Source: Halorubrum sp. Hd13
Lineage (GTDB): Archaea; Halobacteriota; Halobacteria; Halobacteriales; Haloferacaceae
NCBI RefSeq assembly: GCF_002252755.1
Contig: NZ_NHOY01000069.1
Span: 1-64,000 of the forward strand
Length of the DNA: 64,000 nucleotides
Direction: 5' to 3'
The translations under genes and the position numbers were made by a program. The notes under the pieces are model-generated. The model was given only the letters and a program-made list of their open reading frames with translations, made no database searches and was not told the DNA's origin. Shown here piece after piece: positions 43,055 to 51,768 of this stretch (positions are counted from its first letter, which is position 1; each line of letters begins with the position of its first letter).

Positions 43055-44320
43055 ATGAGTGACAAACCGCACCAGAACCTGGCCATTATCGGCCACGTCG
43101 ACCACGGCAAGAGTACGCTCGTGGGTCGCCTCCTCTTCGAGACGGGGAGCGTCCCCGAGCACGTAATCGAGCAGCACCGCGAGGAAGCCGAAGAGAAGGG
43201 CAAGGGCGGCTTCGAGTTCGCCTACGTGATGGACAACCTCGCCGAGGAGCGCGAGCGCGGCGTCACGATCGACATCGCCCACCAGGAGTTCGACACGGAC
43301 AACTACTACTTCACCATCGTCGACTGCCCGGGCCACCGTGACTTCGTGAAGAACATGATCACGGGCGCCTCGCAGGCCGACAACGCGGTGCTCGTCGTCG
43401 CGGCCGACGACGGCGTCGCGCCCCAGACCCGAGAGCACGTGTTCCTGGCCCGCACGCTGGGCATCAACGAGCTCATCATCGGCGTCAACAAGATGGACCT
43501 GGTCGACTACCAGGAGTCCACCTACAACGAGGTCATCGAGGAGGTCAAGAACCTGCTCAACCAGGTCCGCTTCGCGACCGACGACACGACATTCGTGCCG
43601 ATCTCCGCGTTCGAGGGCGACAACGTCTCCGAGGACTCCGAGAACACTCCCTGGTACGACGGCCCCACCCTGCTGGAGTCGCTCAACGACCTGCCGGAGT
43701 CCGAGCCGCCGACGGACGCGCCGCTCCGACTCCCCATCCAGGACGTGTACACCATCTCTGGTATCGGGACCGTCCCCGTGGGACGCGTCGAGACCGGGAT
43801 CCTCAACACCGGCGACAACGTCTCCTTCCAGCCGTCCGACGTGGGCGGCGAGGTGAAGACGGTCGAGATGCACCACGAAGAGGTGCCCAAGGCCGAGCCC
43901 GGCGACAACGTCGGGTTCAACGTCCGCGGCATCGGCAAGGACGACATCCGTCGCGGCGACGTCTGTGGCCCCGCCGACGACCCGCCGAGCGTCGCCGAGA
44001 CGTTCAAGGCGCAGGTCGTCGTCATGCAGCACCCGTCGGTCATCACGGCCGGGTACACGCCCGTCTTCCACGCCCACACGGCGCAGGTCGCCTGTACGAT
44101 CGAGTCGATCGACCAGAAGATCGACCCGTCGTCCGGTGAGGTCGCCGAGGAGAACCCGGACTTCATCAAGTCCGGCGACGCCGCGGTCGTCACCGTGCGC
44201 CCGCAAAAGCCGCTCAGCATCGAGCCGTCCGGCGAGATCCCGGAACTCGGCAGCTTCGCCATCCGCGACATGGGTCAGACCATCGCGGCCGGCAAGGTGC
44301 TCGAAGTCAACGAGCGATAA
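43055..44320 (+). CDS. tuf: Translation elongation factor EF-1 alpha
   Basis: A 421-residue GTPase that delivers aminoacyl-tRNA to the ribosome. G motifs are [27 protein letters not shown] and NKMDLVDYQ. Domains II and III follow with [20 protein letters not shown] and [16 protein letters not shown]. The ATG at 43055 gives the family start ([19 protein letters not shown]). It is followed after three bases by the S10 gene, the standard archaeal pair. Upstream, CCGTTTTAGTGG near 43000 may be the promoter. Confidence 0.97.
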   Translation: MSDKPHQNLAIIGHVDHGKSTLVGRLLFETGSVPEHVIEQHREEAEEKGKGGFEFAYVMDNLAEERERGVTIDIAHQEFDTDNYYFTIVDCPGHRDFVKNMITGASQADNAVLVVAADDGVAPQTREHVFLARTLGINELIIGVNKMDLVDYQESTYNEVIEEVKNLLNQVRFATDDTTFVPISAFEGDNVSEDSENTPWYDGPTLLESLNDLPESEPPTDAPLRLPIQDVYTISGIGTVPVGRVETGILNTGDNVSFQPSDVGGEVKTVEMHHEEVPKAEPGDNVGFNVRGIGKDDIRRGDVCGPADDPPSVAETFKAQVVVMQHPSVITAGYTPVFHAHTAQVACTIESIDQKIDPSSGEVAEENPDFIKSGDAAVVTVRPQKPLSIEPSGEIPELGSFAIRDMGQTIAAGKVLEVNER

Positions 44321-44323
44321 TCG

Positions 44324-44632
44324 ATGCAGCAGGCACGCGTCCGCCTCGCCGGCACGAGCCCCGAGGACCTCGACGACATCTGCGACGACGTCCGCGAGAT
44401 CGCGGACTCGACGGGGGTCGCCCTGTCGGGCCCGATCCCGCTGCCGACGAAGACGCTCGAGATCCCGTCGCGAAAGTCCCCGGACGGTGAGGGGACGGCG
44501 ACGTGGGAGCACTGGGAGATGCGCGTCCACAAGCGTCTGATCGACATCGACGCCGACGAACGCGCGCTCCGCCAGCTCATGCGCGTCCAAGTGCCGAACG
44601 ACGTCAGCATCGAGATCGTTCTCGAAGACTAA
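44324..44632 (+). CDS. rpsJ: 30S ribosomal protein S10
   Basis: A 102-residue S10 with [40 protein letters not shown] and [20 protein letters not shown]. Standard archaeal length and position directly after EF-1 alpha. It takes part in decoding-site assembly of the small subunit. Confidence 0.97.
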   Translation: MQQARVRLAGTSPEDLDDICDDVREIADSTGVALSGPIPLPTKTLEIPSRKSPDGEGTATWEHWEMRVHKRLIDIDADERALRQLMRVQVPNDVSIEIVLED

Positions 44633-44709
44633 GCGCTAGGGCGTATTTCGCTCTCTCCGCATTTTCTACCGCCGCCAGCGACGGCGCCGCGGTCTCCTCT
44701 CCACTCGCG

Positions 44710-45270
44710 TCACCGAACGTCCAGCAGTCCGGCTCGTCCCGAGAGGAGGCCGCAGAACGCGCCGACGGCGTGAGCGATCAGCGCGACGCCGGGCGCCGCG
44801 GTCGTCACGGTGAGCGCGACGGCGGCGAGCCCGAACAGCGCGAACTGCGCGCGCGGCGGGAGCCGCAGTCGGTCGAACAGCGTCGCGGTCACGACGTTGC
44901 CGGCGAGAAGGTAGCCGCCGAGCGCGAAGACGGCGCCGCTCAGCCCCAACACGGCGGTCGGCGGACCGATCAGCCCGCCGAGCATCACCTGCGCGATCCC
45001 GGCGACCGCCCCGGTCGTCACCACGAACGCGTGGAACCGCAGTCGCGTCGTCCGGCGCTCGACGAGGGGGCCGACGAGGAGCAGCGCGAGGCCGTTCGCC
45101 AGCAGGTGGCCGACCGACCCGTGCGCGTATACGCTGGTGACGACCGTCCAGGGCGCCAGCGAGAGCGGGGTCGACAGCGCGAGGAGCCCGGCGAGGCCGA
45201 CGAGGCGCAGTGCGCCCTGCACGACTCCGACGAGCGCGGCGGCCGCGAGGGTTTCCAAGGTGGCCCGCAT
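44710..45270 (-). CDS. Rhomboid-family intramembrane serine protease
   Basis: A 186-residue membrane protein with about six helices. TSVYAHGSVGHLLANGLALL is the conserved HxxxHxxxN-like region, VLGLSGAVFALGGYLLAGN holds the catalytic Ser (GLSG), and ALIAHAVGAFCGLLSGR holds the partner His. It cleaves transmembrane segments of other proteins; the substrate is unknown. Convergent with rpsJ. Confidence 0.9.
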   Translation of the reverse strand: MRATLETLAAAALVGVVQGALRLVGLAGLLALSTPLSLAPWTVVTSVYAHGSVGHLLANGLALLLVGPLVERRTTRLRFHAFVVTTGAVAGIAQVMLGGLIGPPTAVLGLSGAVFALGGYLLAGNVVTATLFDRLRLPPRAQFALFGLAAVALTVTTAAPGVALIAHAVGAFCGLLSGRAGLLDVR

Positions 45271-45328
45271 CGACGGGACTTCACGCCGGACCGACTTAAG
45301 CGCGGCCGCGTCGGTCGGATCGCGTCGG

Positions 45329-45601
45329 TCAGATCACGTCGTCCGGAGCGTGAGCCGCCGCCATGCGGTCGGCCTCGGCCGCGTACCGTTCGCGTTCGGC
45401 GGGGTCGTCGACGCTCCCGACGTTCTCCGGGTCGGCGTCGACCGCGGCGGTGGTGTCCCGGACGTCGGTGAAGGAGGTGAGGGCGCGCTCCTTCCGGAAG
45501 TAGCGTTTGCCGTCGGGCGTGGCGTAAGTGAGGATCACCATGTTCTGCTCGTCGTCGGAGTACGTCCGCTCGACGAGCCACATTCGGACGGAGTCGGACA
45601 T
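45329..45601 (-). CDS. Small conserved haloarchaeal protein
   Basis: A 90-residue acidic protein beginning SDSVRMWLVERTYSDDEQNM, with a short beta core (VILTYATPDGKRYFRKE) and an Ala/Asp-rich helical tail ending APDDVI. It looks like a conserved haloarchaeal family without an assigned role. An upstream GATATTTTGATAG could contain its promoter. No metal or catalytic motif seen. Confidence 0.65.
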   Translation of the reverse strand: MSDSVRMWLVERTYSDDEQNMVILTYATPDGKRYFRKERALTSFTDVRDTTAAVDADPENVGSVDDPAERERYAAEADRMAAAHAPDDVI

Positions 45602-45722
45602 GTGTGATATTTTGATAGACGCACAAAAGCGCTTTTCGGCAGTCGGCAGTTCGCGGGAACGCGGTCCGGTCCGTCCCGTGGCGGCGGTCGCACACGGTCG
45701 CCGAACCGTCAGCGTTATATGT

Positions 45723-45738
45723 TTTAGGGCAACCTAAA
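45723..45738. promoter_or_regulatory. Iron-box operator 1
   Basis: TTTAGGGCAACCTAAA, with perfect arms TTTAGG/CCTAAA around four bases. It stands directly after a TATA-like GTTATATG (45714-45721) and ends 7 bases before an ATG at 45746, so a bound repressor would cover the transcription start. The arms equal those of the DtxR/IdeR iron box. Confidence 0.85.
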
Positions 45739-45745
45739 TCAACGC

Positions 45746-45835
45746 ATGACCGTCGAACGGCGCCTCGAACGCCCGCGGACCGGTGAGAGAGCCGGTCGGT
45801 TCCGAACGGCCCGACGCCGGGGGTCGCGGCCGTGA
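45746..45835 (+). CDS. Leader ORF upstream of flippase gene
   Basis: A 29-codon ATG frame about 27 bases after the TATA-like box, so it is the first start on a leaderless transcript. The peptide is very Arg-rich (MTVERRLERPRTGERAGRFR...). It ends in GTGA and shares four bases with the GTG start of the flippase gene. The arrangement is the same as at 41134-41280. It could be an upstream coupling ORF or the mis-framed true N-terminus of the flippase. Confidence 0.4.
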   Translation: MTVERRLERPRTGERAGRFRTARRRGSRP

Positions 45836-47019
45836 CCGAGGCCGGCCTCCGGGCGCGGCTCCGCGCCGAGCTCTCGCGGAAGCGACTCACCCTCGTCGGG
45901 ACGCTCTTCGTCGTCGGGCTCAGCGCGGCGATCATCGCTCGGAGCCTCGACGCGGACGCGGTGGTCGGCGCGGTGACGGCGGCGGACACGACGCTCCTCG
46001 CCGCCGCGCTCGGCGTCTACCTGCTCTCGTGGCCGCTCAGGGGGCGGCGGTACGGCGACGTGCTCGCGGCGATGGGCCGGCGCTGCCGGACCGGCTTCCT
46101 CACGGCGACCGTGTTCGCCAGCCAGACCGCGAACCTCGCCGTTCCGGCGCGGGCCGGGGACGGCGTCCGCGCGTACCTGCTCAAGGAGCGCCGGGACGTG
46201 CCGTACCCGACCGGCGTCGCCTCGCTGGCCGTCGAGCGCGCGTTCGACCTCGTGGCGATCGGCGCCCTGGGCGGCGTCGCGCTCGCGCTCCTGTTTCTGA
46301 CCGGTCGGTCGCCCGGGTCGGGAGCGTCCGTCGGCGCCGTCGCGCCGTCGACCGCGCTCGCGGCCGCGGCCGGTATCGCGGTCGTCGCCGCGGTGCTCTC
46401 GGTCGCGACCGTCGCGGTCGCCCGGAGCGACCGGCGGTTCGGCCGCGCGCTCCGCGACCGCGTATCCGGATCGCGACTCGCGGGGGCCGTCGACGCCGCC
46501 GTCCGGTTCGGCGCGTCCGTCCGCGTCGTCGCCGCCGATCCCCGGCGCCTCGGCGCGGTGTTCCTCTGGAGCCTCGGGATCTGGGCGCTCGACGTCCTCA
46601 CGGCGGTGCTCGTGCTCGCCGCGCTCGTGGGCGGACTCGGCGGGCCCGTCCCGGCGCCGACGCTGCTCGTCGTCGGGACGCTCGCGGTCAGCGTCGGCAA
46701 CCTCGCGAAGGTGCTCCCGCTCTCGCAGGGCGGGATCGGGCTGTACGAGGCGGCGTTCACCGGCCTCGTCGTGAGCGCGACCGGGCTGCCCGTCGAGACG
46801 GCGCTCGCGGCGGCGATCCTCGACCACGCGCTGAAGAACGCCGTCACGCTCGCCGGCGGCGGAGTCGCGGCGCTCGCGCTCGGCCTCTCGCCGACGGCCG
46901 GGCCGACGACGGGCGACGAGCCGGCTCCCCCGGCGAAGGCCGACGGGGGAATCCCCGCTGACGGACCGGAAGCGGCCGACGAGGGAGAGTCGCCGAGCGC
47001 CGGACCGCCAGATTTTTAG
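45832..47019 (+). CDS. Lysylphosphatidylglycerol synthase TM-region/UPF0104 flippase-like protein
   Basis: A 395-residue membrane protein with about eight helices (LTLVGTLFVVGLSAAIIA, YLLSWPLRGRRYGDVLAAMG, ASQTANLAVPARAGDGVRAY, VEVA-like RAFDLVAIGALGGVALALL). It belongs to the UPF0104/YbhN group found with glycosylation gene clusters (AglD-like C-terminal region) and probably moves or modifies lipid-linked sugars. The start is GTG 45832, coupled to the leader ORF. The stop codon TAG (47017-47019) lies inside iron-box operator 2. Low-complexity acidic tail of about 35 residues. Substrate unknown. Confidence 0.8.
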   Translation: MTEAGLRARLRAELSRKRLTLVGTLFVVGLSAAIIARSLDADAVVGAVTAADTTLLAAALGVYLLSWPLRGRRYGDVLAAMGRRCRTGFLTATVFASQTANLAVPARAGDGVRAYLLKERRDVPYPTGVASLAVERAFDLVAIGALGGVALALLFLTGRSPGSGASVGAVAPSTALAAAAGIAVVAAVLSVATVAVARSDRRFGRALRDRVSGSRLAGAVDAAVRFGASVRVVAADPRRLGAVFLWSLGIWALDVLTAVLVLAALVGGLGGPVPAPTLLVVGTLAVSVGNLAKVLPLSQGGIGLYEAAFTGLVVSATGLPVETALAAAILDHALKNAVTLAGGGVAALALGLSPTAGPTTGDEPAPPAKADGGIPADGPEAADEGESPSAGPPDF

Positions 47020-47030
47020 GTTAGCCTAAA
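47015..47030. promoter_or_regulatory. Iron-box operator 2
   Basis: TTTAGGTTAGCCTAAA, overlapping the stop codon of the flippase gene and ending 11 bases before the ATG at 47042. The GATTTTTAGG that contains it may double as TATA element. It is identical in all 16 bases to operator 3. Confidence 0.88.
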
Positions 47031-47041
47031 AACCTCGGTGT

Positions 47042-48223
47042 ATGGAAAAACGCCGCTCAGCCGCCGCGAGCGGGGACATCTGCGTGATCGTCCCTACGAT
47101 CCGAGAGTACGAGTGCCTCCGCGAGTACGTCGCGAACGCCCGAGAGCACGGGTTCGACGTCTCCCGGCTCCACTTCGTGCTCGTCACAGAGGACTTCTGT
47201 GACGTCGACGAGATGCGCGCGATGCTGGACGACCTCGACGTCTCCGGCGAAGTGTTCGACGGCAGCCGCCGCGAGGAGTGGTACGAGGCCAACGGCGTCG
47301 CGGAGTACGGCCACGTCGTCCCGGCCGCCAGCCACGCCGAGACGAGCTTCGGACTGCTCTACATGTGGGCCGACGACGCCTTCGAGTACGGCCTGTTCAT
47401 CGACGACGACACGCTCCCGCACGACGACGAGGACTACTTCGGGCGCCACATGGAGAACCTCGCGTTCGAGGGTTCGATCGAGTCCGTCGGCTCCGACGAG
47501 AGCTGGGTGAACGTCCTCTATCAGAACGCCGACGAGCACGGGCTCTACCCCCGCGGCTACCCGTACTCGGCGATGGACGAGACGGTCGAAACGGGCACGG
47601 CCGAGATCGAGGCGGGCGAGGTCGTCGCCTCGCAGGGACTGTGGACGAACGTCCCCGACCTCGACGCGGTCCGGATCCTGATGGACGGCGACTTGGAGGG
47701 CCAGGCGCAGACCCGGACGACCGCCGACGACTTCGGCGGGGACTTCGTCGCCGCGCGCGGCAACTACCTCACCGTCTGCTCGATGAACCTTGCGTTCCGC
47801 CGCGAGGTGATCCCCGCGTTCTACCAGCTCCCGATGGACGACAACGAGTGGGACGTGGGCCGCTTCGACGACATCTGGAGCGGCGTGTTCCTCAAGCGCG
47901 CCTGCGACGTGCTCGGCAAGCGGATCTACAACGGCCGGCCCCTCTGCGAGCACAACAAAGCCGCCCGCTCGACGTTCGACGACCTCCACAACGAGGTCGC
48001 CGGGCTGGAGCTGAACGAGCACCTCTGGGAGCTCATCGACGACGCGGGGGCGGACGCCGGCGACTACGCCGCCGTGTACGCCGCGATGGCCGACCGACTG
48101 GCCGACGGCGAGTTCGAGGAGTACCGGAACGGTGCGTTCTTCACCCACGTCGGCGAACACATGCGCGATTGGCTCGACTGCCTCGACGCGATCCGCCGGG
48201 CGCCGGCGGTCGCGGACGACTGA
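47042..48223 (+). CDS. Reversibly-glycosylated-polypeptide-like glycosyltransferase (GT75-like)
   Basis: A 393-residue soluble protein of the RGP/UDP-arabinopyranose-mutase-like group, often labelled alpha-1,4-glucan-protein synthase in haloarchaea. ICVIVPTIREYECLREYVAN forms the nucleotide-sugar-binding start, LFIDDDTLPHDDEDYF the DDD motif, and AARGNYLTVCSMNLAFRRE the acceptor region. It should handle a UDP-sugar in the cytoplasm, either rearranging it or self-glycosylating. Leaderless from iron-box operator 2, so probably made under iron limitation. Followed by operator 3 and the iron-binding protein gene. Confidence 0.82.
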   Translation: MEKRRSAAASGDICVIVPTIREYECLREYVANAREHGFDVSRLHFVLVTEDFCDVDEMRAMLDDLDVSGEVFDGSRREEWYEANGVAEYGHVVPAASHAETSFGLLYMWADDAFEYGLFIDDDTLPHDDEDYFGRHMENLAFEGSIESVGSDESWVNVLYQNADEHGLYPRGYPYSAMDETVETGTAEIEAGEVVASQGLWTNVPDLDAVRILMDGDLEGQAQTRTTADDFGGDFVAARGNYLTVCSMNLAFRREVIPAFYQLPMDDNEWDVGRFDDIWSGVFLKRACDVLGKRIYNGRPLCEHNKAARSTFDDLHNEVAGLELNEHLWELIDDAGADAGDYAAVYAAMADRLADGEFEEYRNGAFFTHVGEHMRDWLDCLDAIRRAPAVADD

Positions 48224-48242
48224 ACCGACACCACTAAGTCGA

Positions 48243-48258
48243 TTTAGGTTAGCCTAAA
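48243..48258. promoter_or_regulatory. Iron-box operator 3
   Basis: TTTAGGTTAGCCTAAA ends four bases before the ATG at 48263. CTAAGTCGATTTAGG just upstream holds the presumed promoter. It directly precedes an iron-type substrate-binding protein gene, which is the best support that these sites respond to iron. Confidence 0.9.
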
Positions 48259-48262
48259 ACAC

Positions 48263-49396
48263 ATGACTCAGCACTTCTCAGACGACGTGGACCGCCGGCG
48301 GTTCCTCGCGGCGACGGGCGCCCTCGGCGCGGCCGGGATCGCGGGTTGCATGGGCGGCGACGACGGCGACGGTGACGGCGACGGCGACGCCGAGGGGTCG
48401 ATCGGACAGATCGGCTCCGGCCGCGCGGGGCGCGGGGCCCCCGGCGGCACCCCCATCGCCGAGATGCCCGACCTGGAGGGCGAGCTCACGGTCTACTCCG
48501 GCCGCGGGGAGTTCCTCGTCGGCGAGCTCGTCGAGTACATCGACGACCAGTACGACGGCTTCGACCTGACCGTCAGGTACGGCGGCTCCACCGACCTCGT
48601 CAACCAGATCGCCAACGAGGGCGACGGGTCGCCGGCCGACGTGTTCTACTCGGTGAACGCCGGGTCGCTCGGCGCGCTGGCCGACGAGGGACGCACGCAG
48701 GCGCTTCCCTCGGAGATCACCGATATGATCCGATCGGAGTTCCGCACCGAGCAGTGGATCGGCACGTCCGGTCGCGCCCGCACCGTTCCGTACAACACCG
48801 AGGAGTTCTCCGAGGGGGACCTCCCCGACGACGTCATGGCCTACCCGGAGGAGTTCGCCGGCACCCTCGGCTGGGCGCCCTCGTACGGCTCCTGTCAGGC
48901 CTTCGTCACCGCGATGCGGCTCATCGAGGGCGAGGAGGCGACGCTCGACTGGCTGGAGTCTGTCGTCGAGTCAGGCATCAGCAGCTACCCCGACGAGTTC
49001 GCCGCCTGTCAGGCGATCGCCGACGGCGAGATCGACGCGGCGTTCACGAACCACTACTACATTCAGCGCGTCCTCGACGGCAACCCCGACGCGTCGATCG
49101 GCACCGCGTTCACGAGCGGCGACGCCGGCGCGGTGTTCAACGTCGCCGGCGCCGCGGTCATCGACACGGCGAGCGACGCGACCCTCGCCCAGAACTTCGT
49201 CCGCCACCTGCTGTCGGCCGAGGCGCAGGACTACTTCGCCCGGACGACGTTCGAGTACCCCCTCATCCCCGACGTGGAGCCGATCGGGGACCTCCCCTCG
49301 ATCGACGAGCTCGACGTCCCCGACATCGACCTGACGCAGCTGTCCGACCTCGAACCGACGATCGACCTCATGCGCGAGGCCGGCGTCGAGGTGTAG
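48263..49396 (+). CDS. Iron(III)-type ABC transporter substrate-binding lipoprotein
   Basis: A 377-residue protein with a Tat lipoprotein signal (DRRRFLAATGALGAAGIAGC), a Gly/Asp linker, then a family-1/6-type binding fold: LTVYSGRGEFLVGELVEYID, VRYGGSTDLVNQIANEGDGS, PADVFYSVNAGSLGALADEG, FAGTLGWAPSYGSCQAFVTA and TNHYYIQRVLDG. The pattern is that of FbpA/thiB-like ferric-iron binders. It captures iron outside the membrane and should serve the permease at 54980. Followed after 16 bases by the GT39-like gene in the same transcript. Confidence 0.87.
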   Translation: MTQHFSDDVDRRRFLAATGALGAAGIAGCMGGDDGDGDGDGDAEGSIGQIGSGRAGRGAPGGTPIAEMPDLEGELTVYSGRGEFLVGELVEYIDDQYDGFDLTVRYGGSTDLVNQIANEGDGSPADVFYSVNAGSLGALADEGRTQALPSEITDMIRSEFRTEQWIGTSGRARTVPYNTEEFSEGDLPDDVMAYPEEFAGTLGWAPSYGSCQAFVTAMRLIEGEEATLDWLESVVESGISSYPDEFAACQAIADGEIDAAFTNHYYIQRVLDGNPDASIGTAFTSGDAGAVFNVAGAAVIDTASDATLAQNFVRHLLSAEAQDYFARTTFEYPLIPDVEPIGDLPSIDELDVPDIDLTQLSDLEPTIDLMREAGVEV

Positions 49397-49412
49397 GTCC
49401 GCGCCGCCGCCC

Positions 49413-51647
49413 GTGGCCTCTCCTCCGGCCCTCCGCCGTCCCCGCCGGCTCGCCCGCCGCCTCGCGAGCGGCGCCCGCGTCCGGCTGGCCGAGGCGGACC
49501 GCCTGACGCTGGCGGCCGCCCTCCTCACCGCCGCGACGGGGGCGGTCACCTTCCTCGTCGCCGCGACGCTGTTCCGCTACCACTCCGTCAACCACGACGA
49601 GGCGGTGTACCTCACGCAGGCCGCGCTGCTGCTCTCCGGCCAGCTCGAGATCCACGCCGGCGCGCTGGCCGACGCCGTCCAGCCGTGGTTCTTCATCGAG
49701 GACGGCGGGCGGCTCTACCCGAAGTACAACCCCGTCCCCGCCGCGATGTACGCCGTCTCGATGGCGCTGTTCGGCGAGCCGCGGGTGACGCTCGCGGCGG
49801 TCGCCGCCGGTAACGCGGCGCTCGTGTACCTGCTCGGGTCGACGATATTCGAGCGGCGGGTGGGTCTTGCCGCCGCCGTCTGCTTCGTCGCCTCGCCGCT
49901 GGCGCTCGTCACCTCCTCGGTGTTCCTCCCGTACGCGCCGACGACGTTCCTGAACCTCCTGTTCGCGGTCGCGTATCTCCGGAGCGTCCGCGACCGGTCG
50001 CTCCCGCTCGCGGGGCTCGCGGGCGTCGCGATCGGGCTCGCCTTCTTCGCCCGGCCGTACACGGCGGTGCTGTTCGCGGCGCCGTTCATCCTGCACGCGC
50101 TCGTCCGGACCGTCGCCGCGGTCAGGGCGGTCGTCGCGACCCGAGAGGTCGTCGCGGTCCGGGACGTCGGGAGTCCGTCGCTCCGGCTCCCCGGCACGGT
50201 CCGTCGCCACGGCCTCACCGCCCTGTTCGGGACGCTGTTCGTCGGGGTCACCCTCGCGTACAACCTCCGGATGACCGGCTCCCCGCTGACCTTCCCCTAC
50301 GAGGCGTTCGCGCCGATGGACGGCCCCGGATTCGGCGAGCGCCGGATCCTCGGCCACAGCGAGGAGTACACGCCCGAACTGGCGCTTCGATCGAACGGAT
50401 ATGCGCTGTGGTACCTCGCCACGCGGTGGGTCGTCGCCGGGCCGCTCGGGACGCTGCTCGCGCTCGCCGGCGGCGGACTGGCGGCGCGCGGGTGGCTGTC
50501 GGGGCGGGGCGCGCTCGGGTCCGGTGGCGACGCTCGATTCGAGCGCACCGCCGGAGTCTTGGTCGCCGGCGTCGCCGGCTCCGTCGTCGTCGGCAACCTC
50601 TTCTTCTGGGGGACGAACAACCTCCTCGCGACGCTCTCGGATCCGACGGACGGGCTGGTCGCCGGCTTCGGGCCGTTCTACCACTTCGACCTCCTCGTCC
50701 CGCTGTCGCTCTTCGCCGGCGTCGCCGTCGTCGCCGGCGGGCGGGGGCTCTCCCGGCTCCGCGCGCGGCTCGCGTCCCGCGTCACGCCGGGAACCGCGCG
50801 GGCGGTCGTCGCCGCGCTCGCCGTCATCGCGGTCCTCGGCGGGGCGCTCGGCGCGGCGGCCGCGGCCGAGGCGCCGCTCGACCGGCACGCGTCGCACGCC
50901 GAGAAGTACGAGACGGCCTACGCGCCGATCGAGACGGCCGAGTTCGACGACGACCTCGTGTTCGTCCCCACGCCGTACGGCGAGTGGCTCGGCCACCCGT
51001 TTCAGGCGCTCCGGAACGAGCCCGGGCTGGACGGGCCGGTCGTGTACGCGCTCGACCGCGACCCGGTCGAGGACTTCGCGGTGATCGACGCGTACCCCGA
51101 CCGCGAGTTCCACCGCTACGCGTACCGGGGCGAGTGGACGCCGGACCCGACCCGGCACGTCACCCCGAAGCTCGAACCGCTCGACGTCCGGGAGGGGTCG
51201 CGGGTCGGCGCGGAGACGACCGTCGGCGTGCCCGACCGCGTCCAGCGCGCGGTCGTTCGACTGGAGACCGCGCGCGGCGACGGGGACGCCGAGTACGGCG
51301 TGCGCGATCCCGACGGCTCGCTGACGGTCGACTGGTCGCTGACGCCCGCCGGCGCGCGGTTGGCCGGCGCGCCGAACGCGACCGCCCCGATCGACCCCGC
51401 GGGCGACGAGGTGATCGTGACGGTGACGCTCGTCGACCCCGCGGGCTCGACGTTCACCTACCGGCAGGAGGCGACGGTCCGGGCGACGGACGAGGGGACG
51501 GTCGAGGCGATCTGGCCCCCGGAGCGCTCCGTCTGCCGGCTCGCGGTCGCGTGCGGATCGGAGGAGACGTATCTGCCCGACGACCCGGACGCCCACGCCG
51601 AGTGGGTTGCCTTCGAGACGGACGCCGAAGCGAGCGAGGCAACGTGA
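49413..51647 (+). CDS. GT39-like membrane glycosyltransferase
   Basis: A 744-residue protein with about ten membrane helices in the first 490 residues and a soluble C-terminal domain of 250 residues. The first outer loop has NHDEAVYLTQAALLLSG with the acidic pair typical of PMT/ArnT-type enzymes, which take sugar from a lipid carrier. YPKYNPVPAAMYAVSMALFG and GLAFFARPYTAVLFAAPF are further family landmarks. Start is GTG 49413. Likely transfers a sugar to a surface glycan or protein outside the cell. In one operon with an iron-binding protein, which is unusual for this enzyme class. Confidence 0.8.
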   Translation: MASPPALRRPRRLARRLASGARVRLAEADRLTLAAALLTAATGAVTFLVAATLFRYHSVNHDEAVYLTQAALLLSGQLEIHAGALADAVQPWFFIEDGGRLYPKYNPVPAAMYAVSMALFGEPRVTLAAVAAGNAALVYLLGSTIFERRVGLAAAVCFVASPLALVTSSVFLPYAPTTFLNLLFAVAYLRSVRDRSLPLAGLAGVAIGLAFFARPYTAVLFAAPFILHALVRTVAAVRAVVATREVVAVRDVGSPSLRLPGTVRRHGLTALFGTLFVGVTLAYNLRMTGSPLTFPYEAFAPMDGPGFGERRILGHSEEYTPELALRSNGYALWYLATRWVVAGPLGTLLALAGGGLAARGWLSGRGALGSGGDARFERTAGVLVAGVAGSVVVGNLFFWGTNNLLATLSDPTDGLVAGFGPFYHFDLLVPLSLFAGVAVVAGGRGLSRLRARLASRVTPGTARAVVAALAVIAVLGGALGAAAAAEAPLDRHASHAEKYETAYAPIETAEFDDDLVFVPTPYGEWLGHPFQALRNEPGLDGPVVYALDRDPVEDFAVIDAYPDREFHRYAYRGEWTPDPTRHVTPKLEPLDVREGSRVGAETTVGVPDRVQRAVVRLETARGDGDAEYGVRDPDGSLTVDWSLTPAGARLAGAPNATAPIDPAGDEVIVTVTLVDPAGSTFTYRQEATVRATDEGTVEAIWPPERSVCRLAVACGSEETYLPDDPDAHAEWVAFETDAEASEAT

Positions 51648-51768
51648 GCTGACCGCTTATAATTCGTGGCCGTCGCTCGCGGTTTCGAAAACGCCGCCGG
51701 CGGCGGTCCGCTGTGCCCACAGCGTCCGTCCGGACCGCCGTCCGGCGTCCGCGACGCTCTGCGCGGCC
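51648..51768. other. Short convergent intergenic region
   Basis: 121 bases between the convergent GT39-like and GT2 genes. GCTTATAATTCG near 51655 is promoter-like but faces no gene. No clear terminator hairpin was found. Confidence 0.4.

Noticed and set aside
45653-45722. tRNA or small RNA between the 45601 gene and operator 1
   Set aside because: No cloverleaf or conserved T-loop could be found. The space is explained by the two divergent promoters.
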